This document shows, piece by piece, positions 56,218 to 64,000 of a DNA stretch of 64,000 nt (the stretch's first letter is position 1; the number at the start of each line of letters is the position of its first letter). The position numbers were made by a program, and so were the translations under genes. Source of the DNA: Methyloferula stellata AR4 (GTDB lineage: Bacteria > Pseudomonadota > Alphaproteobacteria > Rhizobiales > Beijerinckiaceae); assembly GCF_000385335.1 (NCBI RefSeq), contig NZ_ARWA01000001.1, positions 636,081 through 700,080 on the forward strand, read 5' to 3'. Under the pieces are notes generated by a model. It saw only the letters and a list, made by a program, of their open reading frames with translations, was not told the DNA's origin and ran no database searches.

Positions 56218-57210
56218 ATGGAAATTTTGCAATTGGGCGCGGCTGGACCGCGCGTGTCGGCCATGGGTCTTGGCTGCATGGGCATGTCGGACCTTTACGG
56301 CCCTTCGGATCGGTCGGAGAGCATAGCGACGATCCATGCCGCGCTCGACGCGGGGATCACGCTTCTCGACACCGGCGATTTCTATGGCATGGGCCATAAT
56401 GAAATGCTGATCGGCGAAGCGGTGAAAAGCGTGCCGCGCGATCGCTTCCAGGTCAGCGTGAAATTCGGCGCCATGCGCGATCCGGCGGGTGGCTGGCTCG
56501 GCTTCGATGGCCGGCCCGCCGCTGTGAAGAATTTCTTGGCTTACACGCTGCGCCGGCTCGGCCTCAACTATATCGACATCTATCGCCCGGCGCGGCTCGA
56601 TCCCAACGTTCCGATCGAGGATACCGTCGGCGCTATCTCCGACATGGTGAAAGCTGGTTTCGTCCGCCATATCGGCCTGTCGGAGGTGGGCGCGGAAACC
56701 ATCCGCCGGGCCGCGGCCGTTCATCCGATCGTGGATCTTCAAATCGAATATTCGCTGATCTCACGCGGCATAGAAGATAAGATCTTGCCCGTCTGCCGCG
56801 AACTCGGCATCGCCATCACGGCCTATGGCGTGCTCTCGCGCGGACTCATCAGCGGGCATTGGCAGAAGCCCGCGGGCGCGACCGACTTTCGCGGCTACAG
56901 TCCGCGCTTCCAGGAAGGCAATGTCGAGAAGAACCTGGCGCTCGTCGAGCAGCTCCGGGGGCTGGCCGAAGCAAAAGGCGCCAGCGTCGCGCAAATCGCG
57001 ATCGCCTGGGTGGTGGCGCAAGGCAAGGACATCGTGCCGCTCGTCGGAGCCCGCCGCCGCGACCGGCTGACAGAAGCCTTGGGCGCGCTCGATGTGATGC
57101 TGACGCCTGAAGATCTCGCGGCGATCGAACGCGTGGTGCCGAAAGGCGCCGCCGCCGGCGAGCGCTATGCAACCGAGCAGATGGCCATGCTCGACAGCGA
57201 ACGCGTCTGA
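56218..57210 (+). CDS. Aldo/keto reductase
   Basis: A 330-aa NADPH-dependent reductase. Family motifs are GLGCMGMSDLYGPSDRSESI, the catalytic-aspartate and tyrosine segment LLDTGDFYGMGHNEMLIGEA, and IEYSLISRGIEDKILPVCRE. The C-terminal VPLVGARRRDRLTEALGA binds NADPH. The substrate is unknown. It is divergent from the LysR gene. Confidence 0.92.
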   Translation: MEILQLGAAGPRVSAMGLGCMGMSDLYGPSDRSESIATIHAALDAGITLLDTGDFYGMGHNEMLIGEAVKSVPRDRFQVSVKFGAMRDPAGGWLGFDGRPAAVKNFLAYTLRRLGLNYIDIYRPARLDPNVPIEDTVGAISDMVKAGFVRHIGLSEVGAETIRRAAAVHPIVDLQIEYSLISRGIEDKILPVCRELGIAITAYGVLSRGLISGHWQKPAGATDFRGYSPRFQEGNVEKNLALVEQLRGLAEAKGASVAQIAIAWVVAQGKDIVPLVGARRRDRLTEALGALDVMLTPEDLAAIERVVPKGAAAGERYATEQMAMLDSERV

Positions 57211-57310
57211 GCGGGTCGCGAGACGGTTACATTGGCAAATTGGAGGCGCGGCCGAACAGGCTCGCGCCTTCATAGCCTGAGGCAAGCGGTCGACGGAAAG
57301 CGAAGGAAGC

Positions 57311-57601
57311 TTACGCCTCGGCGGCTTTCGCTTTGGCGATTTCGGATTTGATCTTTTTGGCGCCGAGCGACAATTCGCTCTCGCTGGCCTTGATCAGAAA
57401 GGCATCGAGGCCGCCGCGATGTTCGACCGAGCGCAAGGCCGCGGCCGTCACGCGCAGACGGAAGGGCCGCTGCAAGATTTCGGATTGCAGCGTGACATTG
57501 CAGAGGTTCGGCAGGAATCGCGTCCGCGTCTTGCGATTGGAGTGGCTGACGAGATTGCCGGTCAAAACGGCCTTACCCGTCAAATCGCAACGGCGTGACA
57601 T
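57311..57601 (-). CDS. rpmB: 50S ribosomal protein L28
   Basis: A 96-aa L28: [60 protein letters not shown]. The alphaproteobacterial length and lysine-rich end ([15 protein letters not shown]) are normal. Confidence 0.97.
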   Translation of the reverse strand: MSRRCDLTGKAVLTGNLVSHSNRKTRTRFLPNLCNVTLQSEILQRPFRLRVTAAALRSVEHRGGLDAFLIKASESELSLGAKKIKSEIAKAKAAEA

Positions 57602-57734
57602 CGAATTCTTCCTTATAGTCTAAGCGCGGGAGCCTGACCCGAAGCGCGGAAACCCGTCTCCAGCGGATCGGGCGAGAGCGCAGTCTCTAAGCGAGGAGAG
57701 CCGCCGCGTCAAGGTTTTCCGAACTTTTTAAGAC

Positions 57735-57767
57735 GGAGCAGGACCCGCCTCAGACGGCTCCTGCTCC
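57735..57767 (-). terminator. Hairpin downstream of the DUF3309 gene
   Basis: A stem of nine pairs, GGAGCAGGA / TCCTGCTCC, with a 15-base loop. No T-run follows on the minus strand, so termination is only suggested. Confidence 0.45.
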
Positions 57768-57809
57768 CGTTTAACATTCTGTTTTAAGGCAGGATTTCGA
57801 GGCCGCGCC

Positions 57810-57965
57810 CTAAGCCCGGCCGGTCAGAGCCAGAATGATGACGATCAGAAGGATAAGGCCGAGGCCGCCGGACGGGTAATACCCCCAACCGGAGGAATAG
57901 GGCCAAGCCGGCAGACCACCAATCAACGCCAAAATCAGAAGAATAATCAGAATTGTATAGAGCAT
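57810..57965 (-). CDS. DUF3309 small membrane protein (51 aa)
   Basis: Start ATG 57965 (MLYTILIILLILALIGGLP) with GAGG eight bases upstream. Two hydrophobic segments flank a YPSGGLG turn, a hallmark of DUF3309. The family is common in alphaproteobacteria and often stress-induced; its function is unknown. Confidence 0.82.
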   Translation of the reverse strand: MLYTILIILLILALIGGLPAWPYSSGWGYYPSGGLGLILLIVIILALTGRA

Positions 57966-58119
57966 TTCGGAAACCTCATGCAGATCAGCCCGGCGCCTCA
58001 GCCCGCCAAGCTCGTATGCATCACAATCCCGAAAAGCGGCTCCGGTTCCGCCGCGCCCAGCTTTGAAGCGCGATCGCTTCAAGTTAAACCGCAATCGCGC
58101 TTTAAGCTTTTGTTTCGAC

Positions 58120-58163
58120 GCATGATCTTGATCCGAAAAGTCTGCAACTTTTCGGGATCATGC
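58120..58163. repeat. Dispersed palindrome family A, copy 2 (leuD end)
   Basis: GCATGATCTTGATCCGAAAA, the loop TCTGCAAC, then TTTTCGGGATCATGC. It ends one base before the leuD stop codon (58165-58167, minus strand). An extended shoulder (GCAATCGCGCTTTAAGC) precedes it. Confidence 0.8.
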
Positions 58164-58164
58164 T

Positions 58165-58770
58165 CTAGTGCCAGGGCCGGAGCGCGCGCGCCTTTTCCTC
58201 GAAATGCTCGATCTTTTTCGCCTTTTCCATCGTGAGGCCAATGTCGTCGAGGCCATTCAAAAGGCAATGTTTGCGGTGCGGATCGATGTCGAATTTGACG
58301 GTGCCGCCGTCCGGGCCGCGCACTTCCTGGGCCTCGAGATCGATGGTGAGCGTCGCATTGGCGCCGCGCTCGGCATCGTCCATCAGCTTGGCGAGATCCT
58401 CAGGCGAGACCTTGATCGGCAAGATCCCGTTCTTGAAGCAATTGTTGTAAAAAATATCCGCGAAACTCGTCGAGATCACGCAGCGGATGCCGAAATCGAG
58501 CAGAGCCCAAGGCGCGTGCTCGCGCGATGAGCCGCAGCCGAAATTATCGCCGGCGACAAGAACCTGCGCCTTGCGATAGGCCGGCTTGTTCAAGACGAAA
58601 TCCGGATTTTCCTTTCCGTCTTCCGTAAAGCGCATCTCGTGAAAGAGCCCAGCGCCAAGGCCCGTGCGCTTGATGGTTTTCAAATATTGCTTCGGGATGA
58701 TCATGTCGGTGTCGACATTGGTGATCTTCAGGGGCGCCGCAACGCCGGTCAGCGTCGTAAACTTGTCCAT
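58165..58770 (-). CDS. leuD: 3-isopropylmalate dehydratase small subunit
   Basis: LeuD pairs with LeuC to isomerise 2- to 3-isopropylmalate in leucine synthesis. ATG 58770 ([20 protein letters not shown]) has GGGAGAG upstream, giving 201 aa. The family motifs are [33 protein letters not shown] and [16 protein letters not shown]. leuC is not in the window. Confidence 0.96.
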   Translation of the reverse strand: MDKFTTLTGVAAPLKITNVDTDMIIPKQYLKTIKRTGLGAGLFHEMRFTEDGKENPDFVLNKPAYRKAQVLVAGDNFGCGSSREHAPWALLDFGIRCVISTSFADIFYNNCFKNGILPIKVSPEDLAKLMDDAERGANATLTIDLEAQEVRGPDGGTVKFDIDPHRKHCLLNGLDDIGLTMEKAKKIEHFEEKARALRPWH

Positions 58771-58881
58771 TCTCTCCCAATCCTCGTTCCGAAAGACCAA
58801 ATAACGCGCGGCCTAACTTATGTCACGCCCGGAACCTTTGCGGCGGCCCGCCCGTTCGGCCCAAGAGGAGGGGAGACGGAA

Positions 58882-59385
58882 ATGCCCGACATATCCAGGT
58901 CCGAGGCGGATCGCCGCAAGGTCTTCGACCTCATCAAGGATATAGGCATTGCGCTCCTGACGACGCATGGCGCCGATGGCCGGCTCCATTCGCGGCCGCT
59001 CGCCGCGTCGCAAAAGCATTTCGACGGCAAACTCTGGTTCATCACACAGGAGGGCTCGCCCAAAATCTCCGAGCTTCTCGCCGATCCGAACGTGCTCGTC
59101 GCCTATTCCGATCCTAAGAGCCAGCGCTATGTTTCCATTTCCGGGACTGCGGAAATCCGCGTCGATCCCGCCAAGGTCAGGGAGATATGGGATGCCAATC
59201 AGCGGCTTTGGTTTCCCAAAGGCCCCGACGAAGACGATATTCGCCTGATCTGCGTCACGGTCGAAAGCGCCGAATATTGGGACCGGCCGACGATGCCGCT
59301 CATCTATGCCTATCATTATATCAAGACCCGGCTGACCGGCCGGCCGGCCGATCTCATCGGCGAAAACAAAGTGGTCTATTTCTGA
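58882..59385 (+). CDS. General-stress pyridoxamine-phosphate-oxidase-like protein
   Basis: A 167-aa split-barrel flavin protein of the general stress protein 26 type. ATG 58882 has GGGAGACGG upstream. Conserved segments are RSEADRRKVFDLIKDIGIAL, HSRPLAASQKHFDGKLWFIT and YVSISGTAEIRVDP. It probably binds FMN or a reduced cofactor; the substrate is unknown. It diverges from leuD with a 111-base gap. Confidence 0.88.
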   Translation: MPDISRSEADRRKVFDLIKDIGIALLTTHGADGRLHSRPLAASQKHFDGKLWFITQEGSPKISELLADPNVLVAYSDPKSQRYVSISGTAEIRVDPAKVREIWDANQRLWFPKGPDEDDIRLICVTVESAEYWDRPTMPLIYAYHYIKTRLTGRPADLIGENKVVYF

Positions 59386-59402
59386 GCTCGCGCCCTCCGC
59401 GA

Positions 59403-59837
59403 TCAGGCCTGCTCGATCGCATGCATATCGTCGTCGGAAAGCCCGAAATGATGGCCAATCTCATGGACGAGGACATGAGTGACGATGTCGCCCAGACTCT
59501 CCTCGTGCTCGGCCCAGAAATCGAGAATGGGCCTTCGATAAAGCCATATCATATTCGGCATTTGACCCGTTGCCACGCCCGTGCCGCCTTGCGCGAGGCC
59601 ACGCCCCTGGAAGAGACCCAGAAGATCGAATTCGGTCTCGCATTCCATCAAATCGAGCGTGTCGTCGTCGGGAAAATCATCGACCTGGATGACGAGATCC
59701 TCACAGAGCTTGCGGAAACGCTCCGGCAAATGCGCATAGGCCACCTCTGCCAGAGTTTCGAAATCGGCCAGCGACGGCGCCTTAATTGCGTTCCAGTCGG
59801 GACCATGACCGTTCAAGCCGCTTGTTTCATTCGCCAT
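59403..59837 (-). CDS. Zincin-like metallopeptidase family protein
   Basis: A 144-aa protein from ATG 59837 (MANETSGLNGHGPDW), preceded by GAAGGGGA. The zinc motif HEXGHH is VLVHEIGHHFGLSDDDMHAI near the C-terminus. The N-terminal half is LADFETLAEVAYAHLPERFR. The family (PF06262 type) is short and its role unknown. The start lies inside the end of the smr gene (11-base overlap). Confidence 0.87.
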   Translation of the reverse strand: MANETSGLNGHGPDWNAIKAPSLADFETLAEVAYAHLPERFRKLCEDLVIQVDDFPDDDTLDLMECETEFDLLGLFQGRGLAQGGTGVATGQMPNMIWLYRRPILDFWAEHEESLGDIVTHVLVHEIGHHFGLSDDDMHAIEQA

Positions 59838-60450
59838 GCCATCCCCTTCCAGCTTTTGCCGGAGCCATTCGATCGCGCCGCCTGATCCGCACATATAGCG
59901 CGCCGGCGCCGCCATGCGGTCGTGTCGCTTCTTCAAAACCGATCACAATTGAGCGCAGTTCGGGTGCGCTCAGCCAATGCGGCACGCTGCGGCGCAAGAC
60001 GCCGCCTTGCTCGAACGGATCGGCCGAAGCCCGCTCGCCCTTGCCGGTGATGACGAGGACAAGTTTAGCGCCGTCGCGCTGCGCCGTGTTCAAAAAGTGC
60101 CGCAGCGCGCCAAAGGCCGTGTGCTGATGCATGCCGTGAAGATCGAGAACCGCGTCGACGCCGGCCCTGCCTTGCGAGAGTTTCGCCTTCAGCCGCCGCT
60201 CGACGCCGGCCAAAGCCGGAAGCGCCGGGGCCTTGGCCGAAGGCGCAGGCTGAGTCCGCTCCGCAGTCTGCGCCGGTCCAGCCTCAATGGAGAGTTCGAT
60301 CTCGACGACTGCTGGTTCCTTTGGAAGATGCGGCAGGCTTTTGCCATGCCGGGGCGTCACGCTGCGCGCGACCTCGATCCAAAGCTCGATTTCTTCATCG
60401 GTCAGGGACCGCGCGCGCGGCGACCGATGAACGGACTGGCCTTTCTTCAT
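59827..60450 (-). CDS. Smr-domain protein
   Basis: A 207-aa protein with a C-terminal Smr domain: DAVLDLHGMHQHTAFGALRH, LVLVITGKGERA, APAKAGRGWHGE at the end. The N-terminal half carries SLTDEEIELWIEVARSVTPR. Small Smr proteins act as nucleases on nicked or colliding-ribosome RNA or DNA. It is coupled to the zincin downstream and overlaps mltA by four bases upstream. Confidence 0.9.
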   Translation of the reverse strand: MKKGQSVHRSPRARSLTDEEIELWIEVARSVTPRHGKSLPHLPKEPAVVEIELSIEAGPAQTAERTQPAPSAKAPALPALAGVERRLKAKLSQGRAGVDAVLDLHGMHQHTAFGALRHFLNTAQRDGAKLVLVITGKGERASADPFEQGGVLRRSVPHWLSAPELRSIVIGFEEATRPHGGAGALYVRIRRRDRMAPAKAGRGWHGE

Positions 60451-61565
60451 GACGATCCGTCGAGATCGCGCGGAAGCAGCACCGTGAATTCGGCTTTATG
60501 CCTGATCGCACCTGCGAGCGCGCCCGCCGCATCGCCGGAACCAAAATAAAGATCGCCGCGCGCGGCGCCGACGATGGCCGAACCCGTATCCTGCCCGATC
60601 ATCAGCCGGCGAAATTTCGATGAAGCCGGCGACTGCCAAGGGATCTCCGCATCGATCCACATCGGCAAGCCATAGGGCCAGATGGCACGATCCAGGGCGA
60701 TCGACCGGAAAGCGGTCAGGCTGACGCCCTGGCCGCCTATAGGACCCTCCTCGGGCCGCAATACCTCCGTCAAAGCGAAGAAAATATAGGATTTATTGCG
60801 CAACATGAGCGCAGCACCGGCCTCGCCCGGTCCTTGACCCTGTGTCCTGATCCAGTCCTTCAGCCCGGTGAGACCGGCCTTTTCCGGCGGGATATCATGT
60901 TCCACGACGAGAATCCGGCCAATCGACGTATAGGGATGACCATTGCGCCCCGCGTAAGTCAGCCGGACCTCTGCCCCGTCGCGCAGTTTGACGCGTGCCG
61001 AGCCTTGCACATGAATGAAGAAGGCCTCGACCTTATCCTTCACCCAGACGAGCGGTTTCACCCGGCCTTCGAGTGCCCCCGCATCGATCGCGGCGCGATC
61101 TGGATAGGGCTCCAAAAATGGCGCCGCGGCACCTGCGAGGCTTTCGCTTTGCCGCAAATCGACGAGACTGTCGGGCCGGCCTAGGATCGGCGCGGCAAAA
61201 TCGGGATGCGGTGCCAAGGACCCTTCGACGACCGGCTCGTAATAGGCGGTGACGAAACCGGCGCCCGAGGCCGTCTTCGGCCGGATGCGATGCGGCGCGA
61301 AAAATGTCTCGAAGAACTGCCGCGCCTCCCGCGCATTCGAAGCAGGCTCGGCGAGCGCCTTGAGGCAGACGGTCTTCAGGAAGGAAGGCGCCGGATCGGC
61401 GGCCGGGCGCAAAGCCGGCTCGTTTTCGACGATCGCCTTGCAGGAGACTAAAAAGGCGCGAAAGGCCGCGTGGCAATCCTCGCCGTCAAATCCGTCGAGC
61501 GCCGCGAAAGGCACTGCGTCTTGCGACATCTCGGGAGGCGTGAGGAAACCGCGAATCATCGTCAA
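60447..61565 (-). CDS. mltA: Membrane-bound lytic murein transglycosylase A
   Basis: MltA cleaves the glycan strands of peptidoglycan. The 372-aa protein has the family segments GFVTAYYEPVVEGSLAPHPD and LTYAGRNGHPYTSIGRILV, and the C-terminal 3D domain IGQDTGSAIVGAARGDLYFG with the catalytic aspartates. No clear lipobox or signal is seen at the first methionine, so the start may lie elsewhere or export may use another route. smr follows with a 4-base overlap. Confidence 0.92.
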   Translation of the reverse strand: MTMIRGFLTPPEMSQDAVPFAALDGFDGEDCHAAFRAFLVSCKAIVENEPALRPAADPAPSFLKTVCLKALAEPASNAREARQFFETFFAPHRIRPKTASGAGFVTAYYEPVVEGSLAPHPDFAAPILGRPDSLVDLRQSESLAGAAAPFLEPYPDRAAIDAGALEGRVKPLVWVKDKVEAFFIHVQGSARVKLRDGAEVRLTYAGRNGHPYTSIGRILVVEHDIPPEKAGLTGLKDWIRTQGQGPGEAGAALMLRNKSYIFFALTEVLRPEEGPIGGQGVSLTAFRSIALDRAIWPYGLPMWIDAEIPWQSPASSKFRRLMIGQDTGSAIVGAARGDLYFGSGDAAGALAGAIRHKAEFTVLLPRDLDGSS

Positions 61566-61577
61566 CCCCGATATGGG

Positions 61578-62303
61578 TCAGTGGCGGCTTTCCGTGGCGA
61601 TCAGTTTCCAATTCGGATCGCGCGAGCTGGTATCGCGGGCAAAGGTCCAAAGATCATTGACATCGATGACCTTGTCCGCGGCGCCGTCGATGACCGCGCC
61701 GGTCTTGTCGCGCGTGACCGTGATCAGCTTGACCGCGAAAATCACACTGACCTGCGCCACGCTACCGTGCAATTGGACGTGATCGAAGGCCGCCTTGTCG
61801 ATCGACACCAAAGTGGTTTCGACCTTGTCGCCGCGCTCTTCGCGATCTGAAATCGCCCCGGAAAAACTTGCGAAGACATCCTCGGCCAGAAGATTTTGCA
61901 AGGTGGCTTTATCGCCATTGGCAAAAGCATTGATGATCATCTCATAGGCGGCTTTCGCACCTTCGAGAAAGGCCTTGGGATCGAAATTCGGATCGGCACG
62001 GCCCAAAGCGTCGAGATCGGCCCAAAGCGGCGTGGCTGGCTCGGCAAAGCCAGCCCAGCGGCCAGGACCCCCACCCTTTTGCTCTTGCGCCCGCTTGTCG
62101 TCATTGGCCGCACCCGGCAGCCTGATGACATTTCCGTCGGTTTCGGTGGCCTCGCGCCGCGCATCGTCGCGCGGCCGGGCGAAAGGATCGACCGGCGGCT
62201 TTTCATGCCCCGTCCGCATGCCGAGAACGGAACTCAGCTTCCACACCACGAAAATGGCCAGAAGCGCGAAAATAATGGTCGTCATGTCAAATGGCTCGTG
62301 CAT
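61578..62303 (-). CDS. timA: Tim44/TimA-family inner-membrane adaptor
   Basis: A 241-aa protein: N-terminal membrane helix FDMTTIIFALLAIFVVWKLS, a charged linker (DPFARPRDDARREATETDGN), and a C-terminal Tim44 domain (FDPKAFLEGAKAAYEMIINA, ALRNL-like helices, RDPNWKLIATES at the end). The start at 62303 (MHEPFDM) fits the usual family N-terminus. It is proposed to assist membrane protein handling. It precedes mltA on the same strand. Confidence 0.88.
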   Translation of the reverse strand: MHEPFDMTTIIFALLAIFVVWKLSSVLGMRTGHEKPPVDPFARPRDDARREATETDGNVIRLPGAANDDKRAQEQKGGGPGRWAGFAEPATPLWADLDALGRADPNFDPKAFLEGAKAAYEMIINAFANGDKATLQNLLAEDVFASFSGAISDREERGDKVETTLVSIDKAAFDHVQLHGSVAQVSVIFAVKLITVTRDKTGAVIDGAADKVIDVNDLWTFARDTSSRDPNWKLIATESRH

Positions 62304-62509
62304 CGGATCCGGTGTGGCTTAGAAGAGGTCTTAAGCGATAGGCAGCGTGGTTGCCGGATGCCCCATCTCTTATCATATATATTGGCAATCTGGAGGCCAG
62401 TTCGCCAAACCGCCTCGAAACGCCTGTCCGGCACCATTTGGGAAGCAGGTCCCCACCTGTCCAGCGAAATCGCGAAGAGCACGCGGCGGCTTACGAAGAG
62501 TTCATAGAG

Positions 62510-63004
62510 ATGCAGATCACGCACGGCCCGGTCGAACTTCCAAAACGCCTTCTGCTCGGGTTTGCACTCTGGTTTGCGGCCGAGCTTTGCGCTTTTGCGC
62601 TGGTTGTCGCCTATATCGGCCTGGCGGGCGCGCTTTTGCTCGGCCTCCTGACAAGCCTGATGGGATTTTCGCTGTTGCGGCGGCTCGGCCAGGACGCCGC
62701 TTCGAGCCTGAGACAGGTGTTGGGTACCCAAGGCGTTGTTCTCAAACCGGAATCTATGGTCGATGGCACGATTTCGGCCATCGCCGGCGTATTACTGATC
62801 CTGCCGGGTTTTCTGTCCGATCTGGTCGGGCTTGCGCTTTCGGCACCGATGATCCGGCTCTGGCTCGCCAATCGGATGCATTGGCAAGGCGCGTCTTTCA
62901 CGGCGCAATCGCAGCCAAGACGCCGCGATGAGGTGATTGATCTCACCGATGGCGAGTGGCGGCGTCTCGACGATAGCGCGCCCAATCCGCGCGGCCAGAG
63001 CTAA
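62510..63004 (+). CDS. fxsA: FxsA-family membrane protein
   Basis: A 164-aa protein from ATG 62510 (MQITHGPVELPKR). Three or four membrane segments include LLLGFALWFAAELCAFALVV. Family motifs are GLLTSLMGFSLLRRLGQD and the GVLLILPGFLSDLVGLAL loop. FxsA is linked to phage exclusion in E. coli. It diverges from timA; secB follows 112 bases on. Confidence 0.9.
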   Translation: MQITHGPVELPKRLLLGFALWFAAELCAFALVVAYIGLAGALLLGLLTSLMGFSLLRRLGQDAASSLRQVLGTQGVVLKPESMVDGTISAIAGVLLILPGFLSDLVGLALSAPMIRLWLANRMHWQGASFTAQSQPRRRDEVIDLTDGEWRRLDDSAPNPRGQS

Positions 63005-63115
63005 AGCCGCGGCCGGGGCGTTTCAGCTTCACCTTGTTCCGCTCTTCTATCCATGCTACCGGCAGCCGCATTCCGTCCGGCACAGTCAAGCGGACTTCGA
63101 GGGAGATTTTTGAAA

Positions 63116-63607
63116 ATGGCCGAAGCGAACGGCAATGACGCACAGCCGAACAATGGTGTGCCCGCCCTCAACGCGATGGTTCAATATATCAAGGACTTTT
63201 CCTTCGAGAACCCGAATGCGCCCCGGTCTTTAGGGCCGCAAAGTAAGGCTCCGAACATCTCCATCCAGGTCAATGTGAACGCCAAGCAGGTCGCCGAAGC
63301 CGATTTCGAGGTCGAAATCCTGCTCGAGGGCTCCGCCGGCGAGGGTGCCGACCTTCTGTTCAAATTCGAGCTCGATTATGCCGGCATCTTCCGGCTGCAG
63401 AATATCGCGGCCTCCGATCAGCATCCGGTCATCATGATCGAATGCCCGCGCCTGCTGTTTCCCTTCGCCCGGCAGATCGTCGCCGATGCGGTGCGCAACG
63501 GTGGTTTTCCGCCGCTTTATATCGATCCGATCGATTTCGCCTCGCTTTACCGGCAGAAAATGGCCGAAGTCGCGGCGACCGGCGCTCCGGCCACGGCGCC
63601 GAACTGA
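63116..63607 (+). CDS. secB: Protein-export chaperone SecB
   Basis: A 163-aa SecB from ATG 63116 (MAEANGNDAQPNNG). It binds unfolded preproteins and hands them to SecA. The family segments are YIKDFSFENPNAPRSL, VNVNAKQVAEADFEVEILLE, DYAGIFRLQ and the C-terminal NGGFPPLYIDPIDFASLYRQ. secA lies 50 kb upstream in this window. Confidence 0.96.
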   Translation: MAEANGNDAQPNNGVPALNAMVQYIKDFSFENPNAPRSLGPQSKAPNISIQVNVNAKQVAEADFEVEILLEGSAGEGADLLFKFELDYAGIFRLQNIAASDQHPVIMIECPRLLFPFARQIVADAVRNGGFPPLYIDPIDFASLYRQKMAEVAATGAPATAPN

Positions 63608-63609
63608 GC

Positions 63610-63637
63610 TTTGCTGCGCAACATAGGCCGCAGCAAA
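63610..63637. terminator. Hairpin between convergent secB and dnaQ
   Basis: The arms TTTGCTGCG / CGCAGCAAA fill the gap between the two stop codons. It could act as a bidirectional terminator; there is no long T-run. Confidence 0.5.
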
Positions 63638-64000
63638 TCAAGGATCGGATGGCGGCTCGGGCAGTTTGAACTGATGCCAGATCGCCTTGTCGCCCAAGGT
63701 TTTGATGAAGGCCCAATGGCGCAAGGTCGCCATCGCCTCAATGGCAAACGGCAGCGGCTCCGGCCGCGCCTTCATCAGGCCCTCGGCTGATCGATCAAAG
63801 CCCCGGTTGGGGCCGCCGAGCAGCAGATTGGCCTGCCGGCCACCGGTCAGTTCCGCATAGACTTCCGCCAAGATCTCGGCATCGAGCAGCGCGCCGTGTT
63901 TTGTGCGGCGGGAATTATCGATTCCATAGCGCTGGCAGAGTGCGTCGAGGTTGTTCGGCGAACCAGGGTGGCGCCGGCGCGCCATCGTCAAAGTATCGAT
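63638..64000 (-). CDS. dnaQ: DNA polymerase III epsilon subunit, 3' part (cut by window edge)
   Basis: The visible part is the last 120 or so residues of the proofreading exonuclease: [40 protein letters not shown] (exonuclease III motif with HXXXXXD), [19 protein letters not shown]. The N-terminal exonuclease motifs lie beyond 64000. It converges on secB. Confidence 0.93.
   Translation of the reverse strand: MDTLTMARRRHPGSPNNLDALCQRYGIDNSRRTKHGALLDAEILAEVYAELTGGRQANLLLGGPNRGFDRSAEGLMKARPEPLPFAIEAMATLRHWAFIKTLGDKAIWHQFKLPEPPSDP

Overview
The window is ordinary chromosome from a GC-rich alphaproteobacterium of the Hyphomicrobiales (Rhizobiales), most likely near Beijerinckiaceae. The evidence is gene content and gene order: cobS-cobT preceded by bolA and a C-terminal J-domain protein, the block smr-mltA-timA-fxsA-secB-dnaQ, leuS-lptE-holA next to yggS, a NepR-like gene behind an EcfG-type promoter, a SWIB-domain histone-like protein, and many dispersed palindromic repeats. 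No replicon-specific, phage or transposase genes were found, and no tRNA, rRNA or CRISPR array was seen. The genus is an inference.

Layout. 0.1-5.4 kb: a tiny membrane protein, a TacAT-type toxin-antitoxin (TA) pair, ybgC, an exported GyrI-like protein, then dapF-mtaB followed by an MntA/HepT TA pair. 5.4-12 kb (minus strand): priA, a membrane protein, two small exported proteins with strong terminators, secA. 12-17.7 kb (plus strand): peptidyl-prolyl isomerase, argJ-mutT, the NepR-like gene, lepA. 17.6-19.95 kb: an accessory patch in which the 3' end of lepA recurs twice more, bracketing a Panacea-domain gene with an unknown partner and then an orphan gene. 20-30.5 kb: SWIB protein, argG, a PAP2 phosphatase with a repeat inserted in frame, a SMI1/KNR4 gene, a moeB-like gene, a frameshifted gene, holA, lptE, leuS. 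30.6-42 kb: yggS, a secreted protein, a PRISE-type reductase, DUF805, mutS, kup, hrpB and a flavodoxin pseudogene. 42-50 kb: tfoX-like, M3 peptidase, a HigBA-type TA pair, DUF3574, a polyhydroxyalkanoic-acid-system protein, a CobW GTPase, a D-Ala-D-Ala carboxypeptidase, bolA. 50-64 kb: J-domain protein, cobS, cobT, a phosphoesterase, a LysR/aldo-keto reductase pair, rpmB, leuD, a general-stress oxidase, a zincin, smr, mltA, timA, fxsA, secB and the 3' part of dnaQ.

The accessory layer is the most interesting part. There are four TA-type modules in 64 kb, a probable lepA 3'-end integration site carrying one of them, and at least seven families of palindromic repeats. One repeat family has two long copies (20031-20180 and 25830-26014). 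Each can fold into an outer stem closing three hairpin arms, and the two copies differ by paired (compensatory) changes. Other repeats provide the last codons or stop codon of secA, mutS and the tfoX-like gene, and one is read in frame inside the PAP2 protein.

All assignments come from reading the sequence. No database search or folding program was run.
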